Both the position numbers and the translations under genes were made by a program. The notes under the pieces are model-generated. The model worked only from the letters and a program-made list of their open reading frames with translations. It was not told the DNA's origin and made no database searches. Below are positions 44,105 to 54,275 of a DNA stretch of 64,000 nucleotides, piece after piece; within the stretch, counting starts at the first letter, position 1; each line of letters starts with the position of its first letter. Source of the stretch: Lampris incognitus (taxonomy: Eukaryota; Chordata; Actinopteri; Lampriformes; Lampridae); the NCBI RefSeq assembly GCF_029633865.1, contig NC_079222.1, forward strand, positions 29,595,265 to 29,659,264, in the 5' to 3' direction.

Positions 44105-46619
44105 ATGTCAGGCAAATAAAAGAAAGTGGTTGGACGAATACGTACAATATGGATTCACGTGTATAAAGGAAGGTGATGGGAGTCAGCGTCCTCAATGCAT
44201 GATTTGCAATGCCAAGTTGAGCACTTCTAGTCTAGCACCGGCAAAACTAAAGGAACACTTCTTAAAGCTGCATGGAGATGGGAAATACAAGAACACAGCA
44301 CTCGCTGAATTCAAGGTGAAGAGAGCCAGATTCGATGAAAAGGCTACTCTGCCTGTTCTCGGCTTTGTACCCATCGACAAACCGATCCTCACAGCATCTT
44401 ACGAGGTTGCGTGTATCTGATCGCAAAGCAGGGCAAACCACACACCATTGGTGAAACACTCGTAAAACCAGCTGCGTTGAAGATAGCGAATATCATGCTG
44501 GGAAAAGCTGCTGAAGATAAGTTATCCCAAATTCCTCTTTCAAATGGCACTATCAGCAGCAGAATAGACGACATGAGTGATGACATCTTGGCTCAAGTAG
44601 TTGCAGATCTGATTTCAAGCCCAGCAAAATTCAGCCTCCAACTCGACGAGACCACCGACGTTTCCAATCTAAGCCAGCTTGTTGTATTCGTGCGCTTGTA
44701 ACGGGGGCAGTTCTATGCTGTTCTATGCTGGTCAGCCTGCTGCACGCCCGTCACTCTCATCATTAGCTCTGCGTTGTGTTCTAGTTGGGTGGGGCCCCAG
44801 GTGTTGTGGGGGGCCCTCAGTCTCTCATCATCATCATCATCATCAAGGAAGGAGGGGGGACACACAGGACTCTATTTGGCCCACCTTGCCATTTATTTTG
44901 GTTTCAAACCCTTCGACAAACGTCCAGTCCTCCAGCGGGAGCGGTGTTTCTTACGGACGTGGGGGTCGAAGTTCAACCCCTGCCCGGACTTCACTCGTGT
45001 GCGTTAGAAGGAGAAACCGTCCACGGGACTCCGATGTAAGAAAGGATAAACAAGTATTTTATCCCACAGCTTGCAGTATCTTCATACAGGGATACTCAAG
45101 GTTACGTTCTCCTCAACCAGCAAAACTGTGCTACGGTAAGAAACACGCGTGGCTCGGCTCGATCGCTGCTTGAGACTCCTCCCACAAAACAAAAATGGCC
45201 TCTCCCGCGTTCCCTCTTCCGTGTACCCACAAGACCTCTCTCTTAAAGCGACAGTACATGTATATGACGGTCGTTGGAAAACATACATAAAATTAAATAA
45301 TGACATAAAATAAAATGTAGTAAACACAAATAACAGCACACAGACAGGATTTGGTGATATTTCATACTCAAACAAAATAAAATAAAAACATTAATTTTAA
45401 CCTGGTTACACGCTATATGAAAGACGACATGATAAAGGAAGAGTTTTTATTTTGTAAGCCTCTTACAACAACAACCAAGGCAGTTGATGTGAAGAAACGT
45501 GTGGATGATTTCTTCAGAGACAACACTCTATCGTGGAATATGGTTTCTGCAGTTTGTTGGGACGGAGCTCCAGCCATGCTGGGACGACACTCTGGTTTTG
45601 GAGCGCTGGTGAAATCCGATGCACCACACATCGTTGTTACGCACTGTGTTCTGCACAGACATGCGTTGGCAACTAAAACCTTGCCTCCAAAACTGGCAGA
45701 AGTATTAAAAATTGTAGTTGAATGTGTGAACTATTGCGAAATAGTGCTATGAAGCACCGCATCTTCAAAGAGCTGTGTAAGGAAATGGGCTCTGAATTCG
45801 AGGTACTTCTGTACCATTCTAACGTTGGGTGGTTATCCCGGGGAAAGGTGCTGAATCGTGTTTTTGCCACGCGGGTGGAATTAGCCCTGTTTTTGCGAGA
45901 GTACCAACATTGTCACGCAGATTGCTTCGAAAATGCTGAGTTCATTCTCATTTTGGCGTACATGGCCGATATTTTCGATGCTCTCAATCATCTCAGTCGA
46001 CAGATGCAGGGCGGTGGAGTCAACATCATCGAAGCAGAAGAAAACCTGAAGGCGTTTTAAAAAAAAGCTACCTTTATGGAAACGACGAACAGAGAATGAT
46101 GACTTCGCAAACTTTCCCCTGCTGGACGACTGTGTAAGTAAGATCGAAGACGTGTCTGGAACTGGAGACATTTCTGTACCCGTGGAGCTGAAGCGAGCAA
46201 TTCCCATGTACTTAGATGAGCTCGCAAAGTCTCTCGACCTATACTTCCCCACCAGAGAGTCATATCCAGTATGGGTGAGACAGCCGTTCACGTTTAGTGT
46301 TAACGATGAATACCTCGACGGAATCATTGAACTTCAGCAGAGCCAGCTTCAACAGCAACTCTTCAGAACAACAACGCTCTCAACGTTTTGGTGTCACCAA
46401 ATCGTACCATACCCTCTTATTGCTGAGAAAGCCCTTGAGATTCTCACACCGTTTGTTGCAACGTAGCTTTGCGAGCAATCCTTTTCGAGGATGGTAGACA
46501 TGAAAACTAAGAAAAGGAACAGACTCTGTTGCGAAAATGAAAGGGGAGTGGCACTTGCCAAGGTGAAGCCGCGCATTTCTGAACTTGTATCTAAAAGGCA
46601 ACAGCAAAATTCACATTGA
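44105..46619 (+). pseudogene. hAT transposase pseudogene (ZBED5/FAM200-like)
   Basis: The fragments follow the order of a Buster-type hAT transposase. A BED-type zinc finger is at 44127-44290 (CMICNAKLSTSS, then LKEHFLKLHGD). The catalytic core starts at 44411 with a DETTDVSNLSQLVVFVR block (first acidic residue) and continues at 45415 with VCWDGAPAMLGRHSGFGALV. VLLYHSNVGWLSRGKVLNRV and VFATRVELALFLREY follow (45722-46060). A C-terminal dimerisation-like region with TPFVAT is near 46440 and the end is at 46617-46619. Lesions: an extra T near 44117, a frame break near 44410, a 714-bp LTR insertion at 44697, frame breaks near 45730 and 46060 (A run), and a TAG at about 46464. In its active form it would bind element ends and cut DNA. 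It resembles the domesticated ZBED5/ZBED8/FAM200 proteins of vertebrates, but here it is dead. Confidence 0.85.
44697..45410. mobile_element. Solo LTR, 714 bp, inside the transposase
   Basis: Begins tgtaacgggggcag and ends cctggttaca. The duplication cgct flanks it at 44693-44696 and 45411-45414. Removing the insert and one duplication restores transposase reading in the same frame, which confirms the boundaries. It contains a (TCA)n near 44826. Confidence 0.8.
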
Positions 46620-46856
46620 TTTGCAGTAAATATTCATTGAGTTATGTTTTTGTGGGAAATTCGTGTTTTGTTGGTTTTGTTCTTTGAACACAGTGATTTT
46701 GTGTGCAACTGATGCATGGTCCATTTTGTGCACAAATACAACATATACCTATGTTTTGAAGAAATCACATTTTATTTTTCCAATGACGAAGGGTTCGGTG
46801 AATGCACTGATGAAGCTTGCAGGGTTCAGTACCTCCAATAAGGTTAAGAACCACTG

Positions 46857-47115
46857 ATATAGGATGTAGTCAGTCATGGCCCTTTGTCTAATATACTTGA
46901 GATATTATTACTTCTGTGGGTATACAAAGCAGAGTGTCTTACGTTACCCCAACATGCTCTACAGATATGAAGTGAGTGGTAAAAATAAGGGCACGTTCAT
47001 CTTCGACATTGTTATCATCGACATTTCTCGTCACCGTAGCTTCTCCTTTCGTCTGGCATTTTCTTTTAAATCATGCCAATACACAAATACCCCCCCCCCC
47101 CCAACTGACCCGTTA
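46857..47115. repeat. Duplicated flank, copy 1 right part
   Basis: atgtagtcagtcatggccct through tgccaatacacaaatacccc matches 47955-48100. Copy 2 lacks the ~75 bp between gtgagtgg and cattttctttt. Confidence 0.85.
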
Positions 47116-47500
47116 GCGATCACGTGTTTTTGAATTTTCAAATGTCGCGCCTCTCCCTTCCCCACTGGACGTTATGCACGTGATGTGCGTCACAAGGAAG
47201 TAAATAGCATGTTCTTGTAAAAGGTATGACAGCTGAGGTATGACAGTAAATGGTATTGTATTGTTGTATTTATTGCATTAATTGTATTTATGTATTATTA
47301 TATTTACACCGGTTCGTCGCTTTGGATAAAAGTGTCTGCCAAATATAAGTAATGTAATGTAATGTATGACAGCTGATGAGTGCTCATGGCATGAAAAAGG
47401 CTTGTACTGTCTCATAAAGAATTTACTTGACTCACTGGATTATATATATATATACACACGCACACACACACACATTTATATATATTATTATGATTGTTTA
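47116..47500. other. Spacer with L2 tail scrap and dinucleotide repeats
   Basis: Positions 47310-47370 match an L2 3' tail (tcgctttggataaaagtgtc, then aatgtaatgtaatg). Positions 47442-47490 are (TA)n and (CA)n. No gene seen. Confidence 0.6.
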
Positions 47501-47504
47501 TTTT

Positions 47505-47936
47505 ATTTTTCCCTTTTTCTCCCCAATTGTATCTGACCAATTACCCGACTCTTCCTGATCTCTGCTCCACCTCCTCGGCCAATCCGAAGAGGGCTGCAGA
47601 CTATCCCTCCTCCGATACATGTGGAGTCGCCAGCCACTTCTTTTCACCTGACAGTGAGGAGTTTCGCCAGGGGGACGTAGCGCGTGGGAGGGTCACGCCA
47701 TTCCCCCCAGTTCCTCCTCCCCCCGAACAGGTGCCCCGGCAGACCAGAGGAGGCGATAGTGCAGCGACCAGGACACATACTCGCATCCGGCTTCCCATCC
47801 GCAGAGACGGCCAATTGTCTCTGTAGGGACGCCCGACCAAGCCGGAGGTAACACGGGGGATACGGACTGCCGATCCTTGTGTTGGTAGGCGACGGAATAG
47901 ACCGCCACGCTACCCGGACGCCCCATTAACAATATT
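47505..47936 (-). mobile_element. SINE family B, near full length
   Basis: From the reversed 3' end (tccctttttctccccaattg) to the head (gccacgctacccggacgcc). It shares head variants and downstream flank with 42480-42730. Confidence 0.85.
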
Positions 47937-48118
47937 TGCTGTAGTTATGATATGGCATGTGGTCAGTCATGGCCCTTTGAGATATTGTTACATCTGTGGG
48001 TATACAAAGCAGAGTGTCTTACGTTACCCCAACATACTCTACAGATATGAAGTGAGTGGCATTTTCTTTTAAATCATGCCAATACACAAATACCCCCCCA
48101 CCCCCCACCCCCAACTGT
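47937..48118. repeat. Duplicated flank, copy 2 (hAT-empty)
   Basis: aatatttgctgtagttatga continues straight into catgtggtcagtcatggccc. At the hAT insertion position (atatggca) there is no insert. Confidence 0.85.
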
Positions 48119-48722
48119 TATTGTTATCGTCGACAAGAAAGGCCCTTGAAGCTTCTTAGTGTGCGTCAAGTTTGTTGGCCAACTAGGCCGTGTGTAGGTT
48201 GGGTTTATGGAGATTTGTGGCGGCTATGCCTGACGTCCTTCCCCTAGGGTCAAGTGGGGGGAAGCTGTTTGGTAGAGCTGGGCTTCCGCCTGTAGCCTCC
48301 TGCTTATCAGCACGAGGGAATTTACATCAGGTCCCGCGCATTACTGAATGTTCACTACATCCAACATTTTCCACACCGCAGCTAACCAAACAGTAAATGT
48401 TTTATCATATTTTTAGAAATATGGAATGTCTGGCTTGGTATCTACACTGGTATGAGGAACTAGAAGAGATATTTAATAAATAGCCCAAGATGTTATCTTA
48501 TTTGAGAGAAGGAGAAAAAAATCTGTTCCGTAGGCCAGAAAATAAATAGCTTATCACGCGTGCCTGTGGTTTTTTTTTTTTTTTTTTTGGTCAAAATCTG
48601 ATTGGTGCAGGTGTAACGGAAGCAGGTGGCTCGTGTGAAATATATGGCATACCCCTTCCTTGCCAGAACCTCGAGCCAGAGTAGAAAGTGTTTTCTAGTG
48701 AAAACCATTGCGGAAGATATTG
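48119..48722. other. Upstream region of the sftpb-like gene
   Basis: Presumed promoter and 5' UTR of the gene starting at 48723. No clear TATA box. A T18 tract lies near 48570-48588. Confidence 0.35.
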
Positions 48723-51700
48723 ATGATGGCTCCTCTCAAGTTTGCACTCCTTCTCCTTCTCAGCCAGCTGAGTTCAGGTGAGACATTTTAAATCGCTTAA
48801 TTGCACATCTGAATATCCCTCCTTACTTCACAGTGTTATTTTCTTTAATGTAAGAAGAAAAAAATGAATATCATGTGCATGCATGGTGTATCATAACATC
48901 ATTGTCAAGGAACAGGATGGTTTATAAAAATAACCATTCAAATTTATTTTGCTCGACAGCTTCAACAATTGTTTTTTTCTCTGAGGGCTCGCAGAAGGTT
49001 TCAGATCCCCTGAGTGCCGTAAGTGGTGTTTTTTTTATTTTTTTAATTTCAACGTCTAAATTAACTTGGGGTTTCCCTTCAAAACGAAAATAAACATAAC
49101 ATTAATTTCAGTTTGATTTTCGGGTATATAGTGCGAAGTATAACATTGTATTACTGTTGCTTACTCATTGAGAACACACTGTAGCTAGAACAACGAATAG
49201 TATTGTGTAATGACCTGATATGATATGAGATATATGATGATATGATATGAGATTACATATTATATGATATATGATATGAGATTCTATGATATGTTGAGAT
49301 GATATGATATATGATATGAGATCTATCATATGATGAGATGATATGATATGAGATAATATGATATATGATATGAGATGATATGATATTCCTTACCCGGGTT
49401 GTTCCTTATCCGATGAGAGGGTCTTAGGATAGGATGTTGTGTTGCTGTTAAGCCCACTGAGGCACATTTGTAATTTGTGATATTGGGCTAAACAAATAAA
49501 ATTGATTTGATTTGATATGAGATGATATGAGATATATGATATGATATGATATGACATATGTGATATGATATGAAATTATATGAGATGATATGATATATGA
49601 GATGAGATGAGATGAGATGAGATGAAATATGATACAATATGAAATATATGTGTCACCATTACGATCATCACGAGACACCACCACAGATATTAACAATTCA
49701 ATCCAACAAGGATGTTGGATTGAATTGTTAATATTTCCACTGAACACGGTGGGGGCAGATATAGTAAGTGTGTGAATACTATTTTTTTTTCCATTTGATG
49801 CCCAAGACACACTACCAAAAAAGTTTGATAAACTATGAAGAGAGAAACACCTAAAGCAAACCTGAAATTAAGAGCTGAAACCTCCAGCAGTCTGTAAGAC
49901 ACTGGCGATCAGTTAAATGACAAAAAAAAAACAGGCAGAAATTCAGCATCTAAACTGAACTTTGAAAAAATGAGGAGGTTTACGACCTCTTATGAACCAA
50001 ACTCCTCATCAAGTGACTTACATTACCTCATGCTATAGGTTTGTGTACCAAACAGTTACCCAGATTTCATCAACAGTTACCCAGATTTAAATTCTGACAG
50101 TTTCATTTATAATATTTCTTAAACATATTTTACATGAAATGGTAGATTTTTTTTTAGATCAAAAGCAGTGGATGCACAAAAACATAAAATGTTCCTCGGC
50201 ACAAATATCACCAGCAGGTTCCTATGTTTGTACAATGCATCTTGCGCATGATCGAGTTTAATTGGTTTTATTCCAAGCCGTCGTGCTATTACATCAAATT
50301 ATTGTTAGTATTTGAGTTCAATCTGACTTGAATCAGCTTGTTGTATTCCCGTCTCTTCTGTTCAGAATGGGGACAGCTGCCAGGACTGTAAAAAGATAGT
50401 CGAGCTCTTTCTCGACATGGTTTCCGACGCAGCTTTTCAGGTGAGTACGGTAATCAGATAAGCCACGCCCAGACATTCCAGCCGGACAATACTTGTTTGC
50501 TTTTTGATGCTATTCACATGGCCGCACTTGGTTTCCAGGAGAGGGCTCGTTCGCTGTCTGCAAACTTCTTGCTGCGATTCTGCTTGAATGGTTTCTATTT
50601 AACAATTTTTGTTAGAAATGATAAAATAAAAATTAAAAAAATTAAAAATTCAGGAGAAGCACAACACCTTTTCTCCCGCCGCCCTATCAGCCGATAAAGG
50701 GGCTCCTCCGATATGCAGATGCGGAGGACAGACCACAGACCAGCAAACGCAACGCACGTGTGCGCACACAGCGCAAGACACAAACACGGACACGTGCACA
50801 CGCGTACTCACTTTCTCACGCAAAAAGGCTGAGGGTTATGTACCACTTCCCGTTTTCCATTTTGTGGAAACGTTGAGAAACATTTCAAAGGCCATACTTA
50901 GTTTGCCCCTGACTGTAAAGTTCCTCTTTCCTCTGAGGTCGAGTTGAACTGTGGAGTCAGTTTCACGTCTGCCTCGTGCTGGGTGAACGCAGCGTGCGAA
51001 ACGGATCTTACAGGAAGCGTGGTGGCTTTCGTTCAGACTGGATGCTGAACAGGGACTGAGTCTTTAGGCGTGTCTTTCTGAGTGTAACAACCAGAGATGA
51101 ATGGCGTCATATAGGTAACAAACAACCACAAGAAGACACAGCGGGCTGCTAGCTGGTGCAGTATGAAGCCTGGGCCTATATGGTTCTAAGATGTGATACA
51201 CTTATAAATTGCATTTCCACAATACAGTTTTGAGAAAATAGACGAGACGTTAAAACTCGTGAATGGGTTAAGCGTGCTAATACGCTACCCTGGGCACCAA
51301 ATGGGAGTGGACTCCGCTTCGCAGTTGCTTCTCGTGCTGTGTAAACCCTGCATCTGTAATATAAAACAAATGAATATTAGAAAGATTTTCTACCACTTGG
51401 CCAGTAATTCTATGAATAGGCTACTGTGGATTTGGGCCCTATGATGGCCTGGCGGCCTGTCCAGGGTGTCTTCCCGCCTGCCACTCAGTGACTGCTGGGA
51501 TAGGCTCCAGCATCCCTGCGACCCTGAGTAGGATAAGCGGTTTGAATGATGGATGGATGGATGGATTTGGGCTAAAAACAGTTTTTGTGTACCGTCTCAG
51601 TTTACTAAACTCATAACCAAATATACCGCTATTCCAGCAAAAGTTGCTGAAAAGTCTTGAAAACCTATGTGACCATCTTCCTGGACCAACTGGTGCTGCC

Positions 51701-53332
51701 AAAATGTGCCGAGACAAGTTGGATGCGATGTTTCCAGTGGCCATTACATTTCTCTCTGGTGCTATCGTAAGTTGGTGGCTGGATTTGTTTTCTCTCGGGT
51801 GGGGTTCCCTAAAACAACATCACTAGTACAATCTTATATCTATATGTTCTCTACTTCCTTTTGGAATATTTCATATTTTCAAGGTTAGCCTTGCTGTAAA
51901 AATACATATCCCCACTGGCTCCTCTTCCACAGAAACCAGGTCAGGTCTGCACTTTCCTTGAGATTTGTGATTCTCACCCAGATGACTTGCTCTCCATGTT
52001 GCTGAGCGGATATGTCGAGGACAACCTCAATGCTACATCAGTTCAAGAGGTCAGTAAAGAATGAGGAAGATTCAAGAAGCAATATCAAATGTTTAATCGC
52101 CCCAGCTGTTTATTTCATTATATTTGATGTAATCACGACTACGCCTTGTTGTGGTTACCACCCTGGTTGCCAGTTTATTTCACTGATGTTTATCTTCTCT
52201 CCCTACCAATGGTTGCTACTGTGTTTTTGGGCCTTTTCGACCAGTTTATTCCCACAACAAAATGCACCATTTGTATATTCATTATCAAGACCTTGGAGAG
52301 CCTGCTTCCAAAAGAAAGGACTGTGGTGAGTCATGAGGGCACGCAAACATTGATACATGGACACAGTATTTGTACTACAGGGCATCCGGTGGCAGTCTAT
52401 TCCGTTGCCTACCAACACGGGGATCGTCGGTTCGAATCCCCGTGTTACCTCCGGCTTGGTCAGGGGTCACTTCAGACACAATCGGCCATGCCTGCGGGTT
52501 GGAAGCCGGATCTGGGTATGTGTCCTGGTCGCTGCACTAGTGCCGCCTGTGGTTGGTCAGGGCAAATGCTCTTGGGGGAAGGGGAACTGGGGGGAATAGT
52601 GTGATCCTCACACGCGCTACGTCCCCCCGGTGAAACTCCTCACTGTCAGGTGAAAAGAAGCGGCTGGTGACTCCACATGTATCGGAGGAGGCACGTGGTA
52701 GTCTGCAGCCCTCCCCGGATTGGCAGAGGGGGTGGAGCAGCGACCGGGACGGCTCGGAAGAGTGGGGTAATTGGCCAAGTACAATTGTGGAGAAAAAAAA
52801 AGGGGGCAAAAAAAAGTTTTTGTACTACACACCCATTGACGCATAAGCGTCCCCAGAGATTATTCTTCATTAACTAAACTTTGCCTCTACCTACAACTGT
52901 AAAATAATCAGAATCAGAATCAGCGTACCTTATTCATCCCTGAGGGGAAATTGACTAAAACCTGAAAATAAAAATAAACCCTGCTATTTACAGACTGTTG
53001 TGATTCAAGCATTTGAGGAAGTGTGTGGCATTCTCCCTTCCTCCTACCACGACCAATGTGAGGCCCTGATTGACAAATATGGCAGGTCATTGCTGGACTC
53101 ACTGCTGAAGCATGCCACCCCTCAGGCCATCTGCAGCTTCATCCACTTGTGTAAGCCCAGATCAGCATTCACAGGTGAGTCATCTCACTTCTGAAATTGT
53201 GCACTGTATAGTCTTTCATAAATAGTCTAGTGACTTGTAACTCCAATACAAATAACAGCATGAAAACTATGTAACTGAATAAAGCAATGTTCCCCAATTC
53301 CTTCTTTTAAAGCAGGAAATACAGTTCTTTGA
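48723..53332 (+). CDS. sftpb: Surfactant protein B-like saposin-domain protein (complete model, 8 exons)
   Basis: Exons 48723-48777, 48960-49018, 50366-50440, 51638-51766, 51933-52049, 52245-52325, 52994-53174 and 53316-53332 total 714 nt (237 residues plus stop). All introns are GT-AG and phases agree. Residues 1-19 form a signal peptide (MMAPLKFALLLLLSQ...). Two saposin-B domains follow, each with six cysteines: C43, 46, 74, 87, 112, 118 and C152, 155, 183, 194, 219, 225. N139 is a glycosylation site (NAT). The second domain matches mature SP-B, with IPK/LPK, QVC/EVC and the LLDSLL...PQAIC...LC pattern. SP-B is a secreted membrane-perturbing lipid-binding protein of surfactant. Mammalian SP-B precursors are ~380 residues with a SapA and three SapB domains, so this is a shorter form. 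mat2a lies nearby, as in human. Prosaposin-like is the alternative. Exon 6's acceptor and the tiny last exon are the least certain parts. Confidence 0.8.
49206..49650. repeat. (GATATGATAT)n-type low-complexity array around a Rex1-like tail
   Basis: Irregular gatatgatatgaga repeats on both sides of a Rex1-like 3' end (49385-49515: gttccttatccgatgagagg to aaataaaattgatttgattt). Located in intron 2 of the sftpb-like gene. Confidence 0.8.
49687..49734. repeat. Perfect 22-bp-arm palindrome, 4-bp loop
   Basis: The left arm 49687-49708 and right arm 49713-49734 are exact reverse complements around agga. Located in intron 2. Confidence 0.95.
51436..51570 (+). mobile_element. SINE family A tail-only copy
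   Basis: gggccctatgatggcctggc through ggataagcggtttgaatgat and a gatggatg-type end. Located in intron 3 of the sftpb-like gene, 68 bp upstream of exon 4. Confidence 0.85.
52378..52815 (+). mobile_element. SINE family B, near full length
   Basis: Head with B box ggttcgaatcc (52429-52439). The body runs through gaactggggggaatagtgtg to the 3' end ggggtaattggccaagtaca and an A-rich tail. Located in intron 6 of the sftpb-like gene, about 50 bp after exon 6. Confidence 0.9.
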
Positions 53333-53521
53333 GGCAACCTTGAGGTCTGTGGCACAATGGATGACCCGTCTTTTGACATCATACTGCAAATACTTCCGTA
53401 GCTTCAGTTACTTTTTTGATTGCACTGCTTCTTCACTTGTTTGTACAGACTTCATATTGTTGTCTTTTGTAGAGCACTGTAGAAAGAGCACTGTGGCGTT
53501 AAAAAGGGGAAAATACACTTT

Positions 53522-53527
53522 AATAAA
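53522..53527 (+). terminator. Poly(A) signal AATAAA of the sftpb-like gene
   Basis: aataaa lies 190 nt after the stop codon, a reasonable distance for the 3' end of this short message. Confidence 0.5.
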
Positions 53528-53532
53528 TGAAA

Positions 53533-54270
53533 TCAGTTTTCTTTGAACGGATTAACAAAACTGTATGATGATATGAAACATTTTAACATATATTTTCTTT
53601 ACTTGATGTGATATCTTGATTATATGGTAAATTTACGTCTGGTCTTATATTTTTTGGGGAATATTTTTGGCATTACAATTTAAAAAAAATCAATATCCCA
53701 ACTGGTAACCAGCTAAACAGCTGCACTTTGATGACTGCATTAAATTATAGTAGGTGTGTGTGACTAACATGCCGATGTATTACAGTAGCTAACATAAGAG
53801 ATAGTGAGAACTGGGGAAGTGTTGCATCTAAAGTAAAAGTTACATGTAACATCAGAAAATGATGCATTCTCATATAAATGAAAAAGCATAGTAAATGTCC
53901 CCCCCCCCAAAATGAAAGTGGGGCAAATAAAATGGTAAATATGACATCTAACCAATAAATCATACATGTTTGAGTCCTGTGATAATTGTACCGTCATACT
54001 ATGTGTTACACTGAGTTGTGAAGATATGCTGAAGGCAAACAGAAGTCATTTTGTGCAGTCGTTAATATGGGACAACTTGCAGCTTCTGGGTGGAATATCA
54101 ACTCAATTCAAACACTGACCAAACAAGTAGGACAGAAATTGTTTAAGATGACACTTGGGATGTGCACAAGATGTCCAGTACGTTCTATCGAATCACATGG
54201 CTACAGTCATTTACAAGCCATAAGAAAAGGATTTAAAGGTAGATGCAGGAAATATGTGAAGGGCATTAAA
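53533..54270. other. Intergenic, no gene recognised
   Basis: AT-rich spacer between the sftpb-like gene and the gypsy-type element. Confidence 0.4.
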
Positions 54271-54275
54271 AAAGG

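Larger units (their letters stand above)
42764..46856 (+). mobile_element. hAT (Buster/ZBED-like) transposon, complete ends
   Basis: The left end starts cagtggttcttaagctgggt and the right end is ggttaagaaccactg, giving inverted termini of about 16 bp. Flanking sequences atatagta (42756-42763) and atatagga (46857-46864) form an 8-bp target duplication with one difference. Total length is 4093 bp. It contains a decayed transposase (44105-46619) and two nested solo LTRs (43125-43259 and 44697-45410). A further GC-rich segment at 43440-43630 (aagggcggactggcaatctg start) may be another insertion. Confidence 0.85.

Noticed and set aside
44130..46466. Domesticated ZBED host gene
   Set aside because: Similarity to ZBED5/FAM200 is clear, but the ORF has several frameshifts, a stop and an LTR insertion. 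It lies between transposon termini with a TSD, so it is a dead transposon copy.
53000..53194. Read-through end of the sftpb-like gene at exon 7
   Set aside because: A strong donor at 53175 and a good acceptor at 53315 give a short in-phase last exon with a nearby poly(A) signal, which is more plausible than the retained-intron end.
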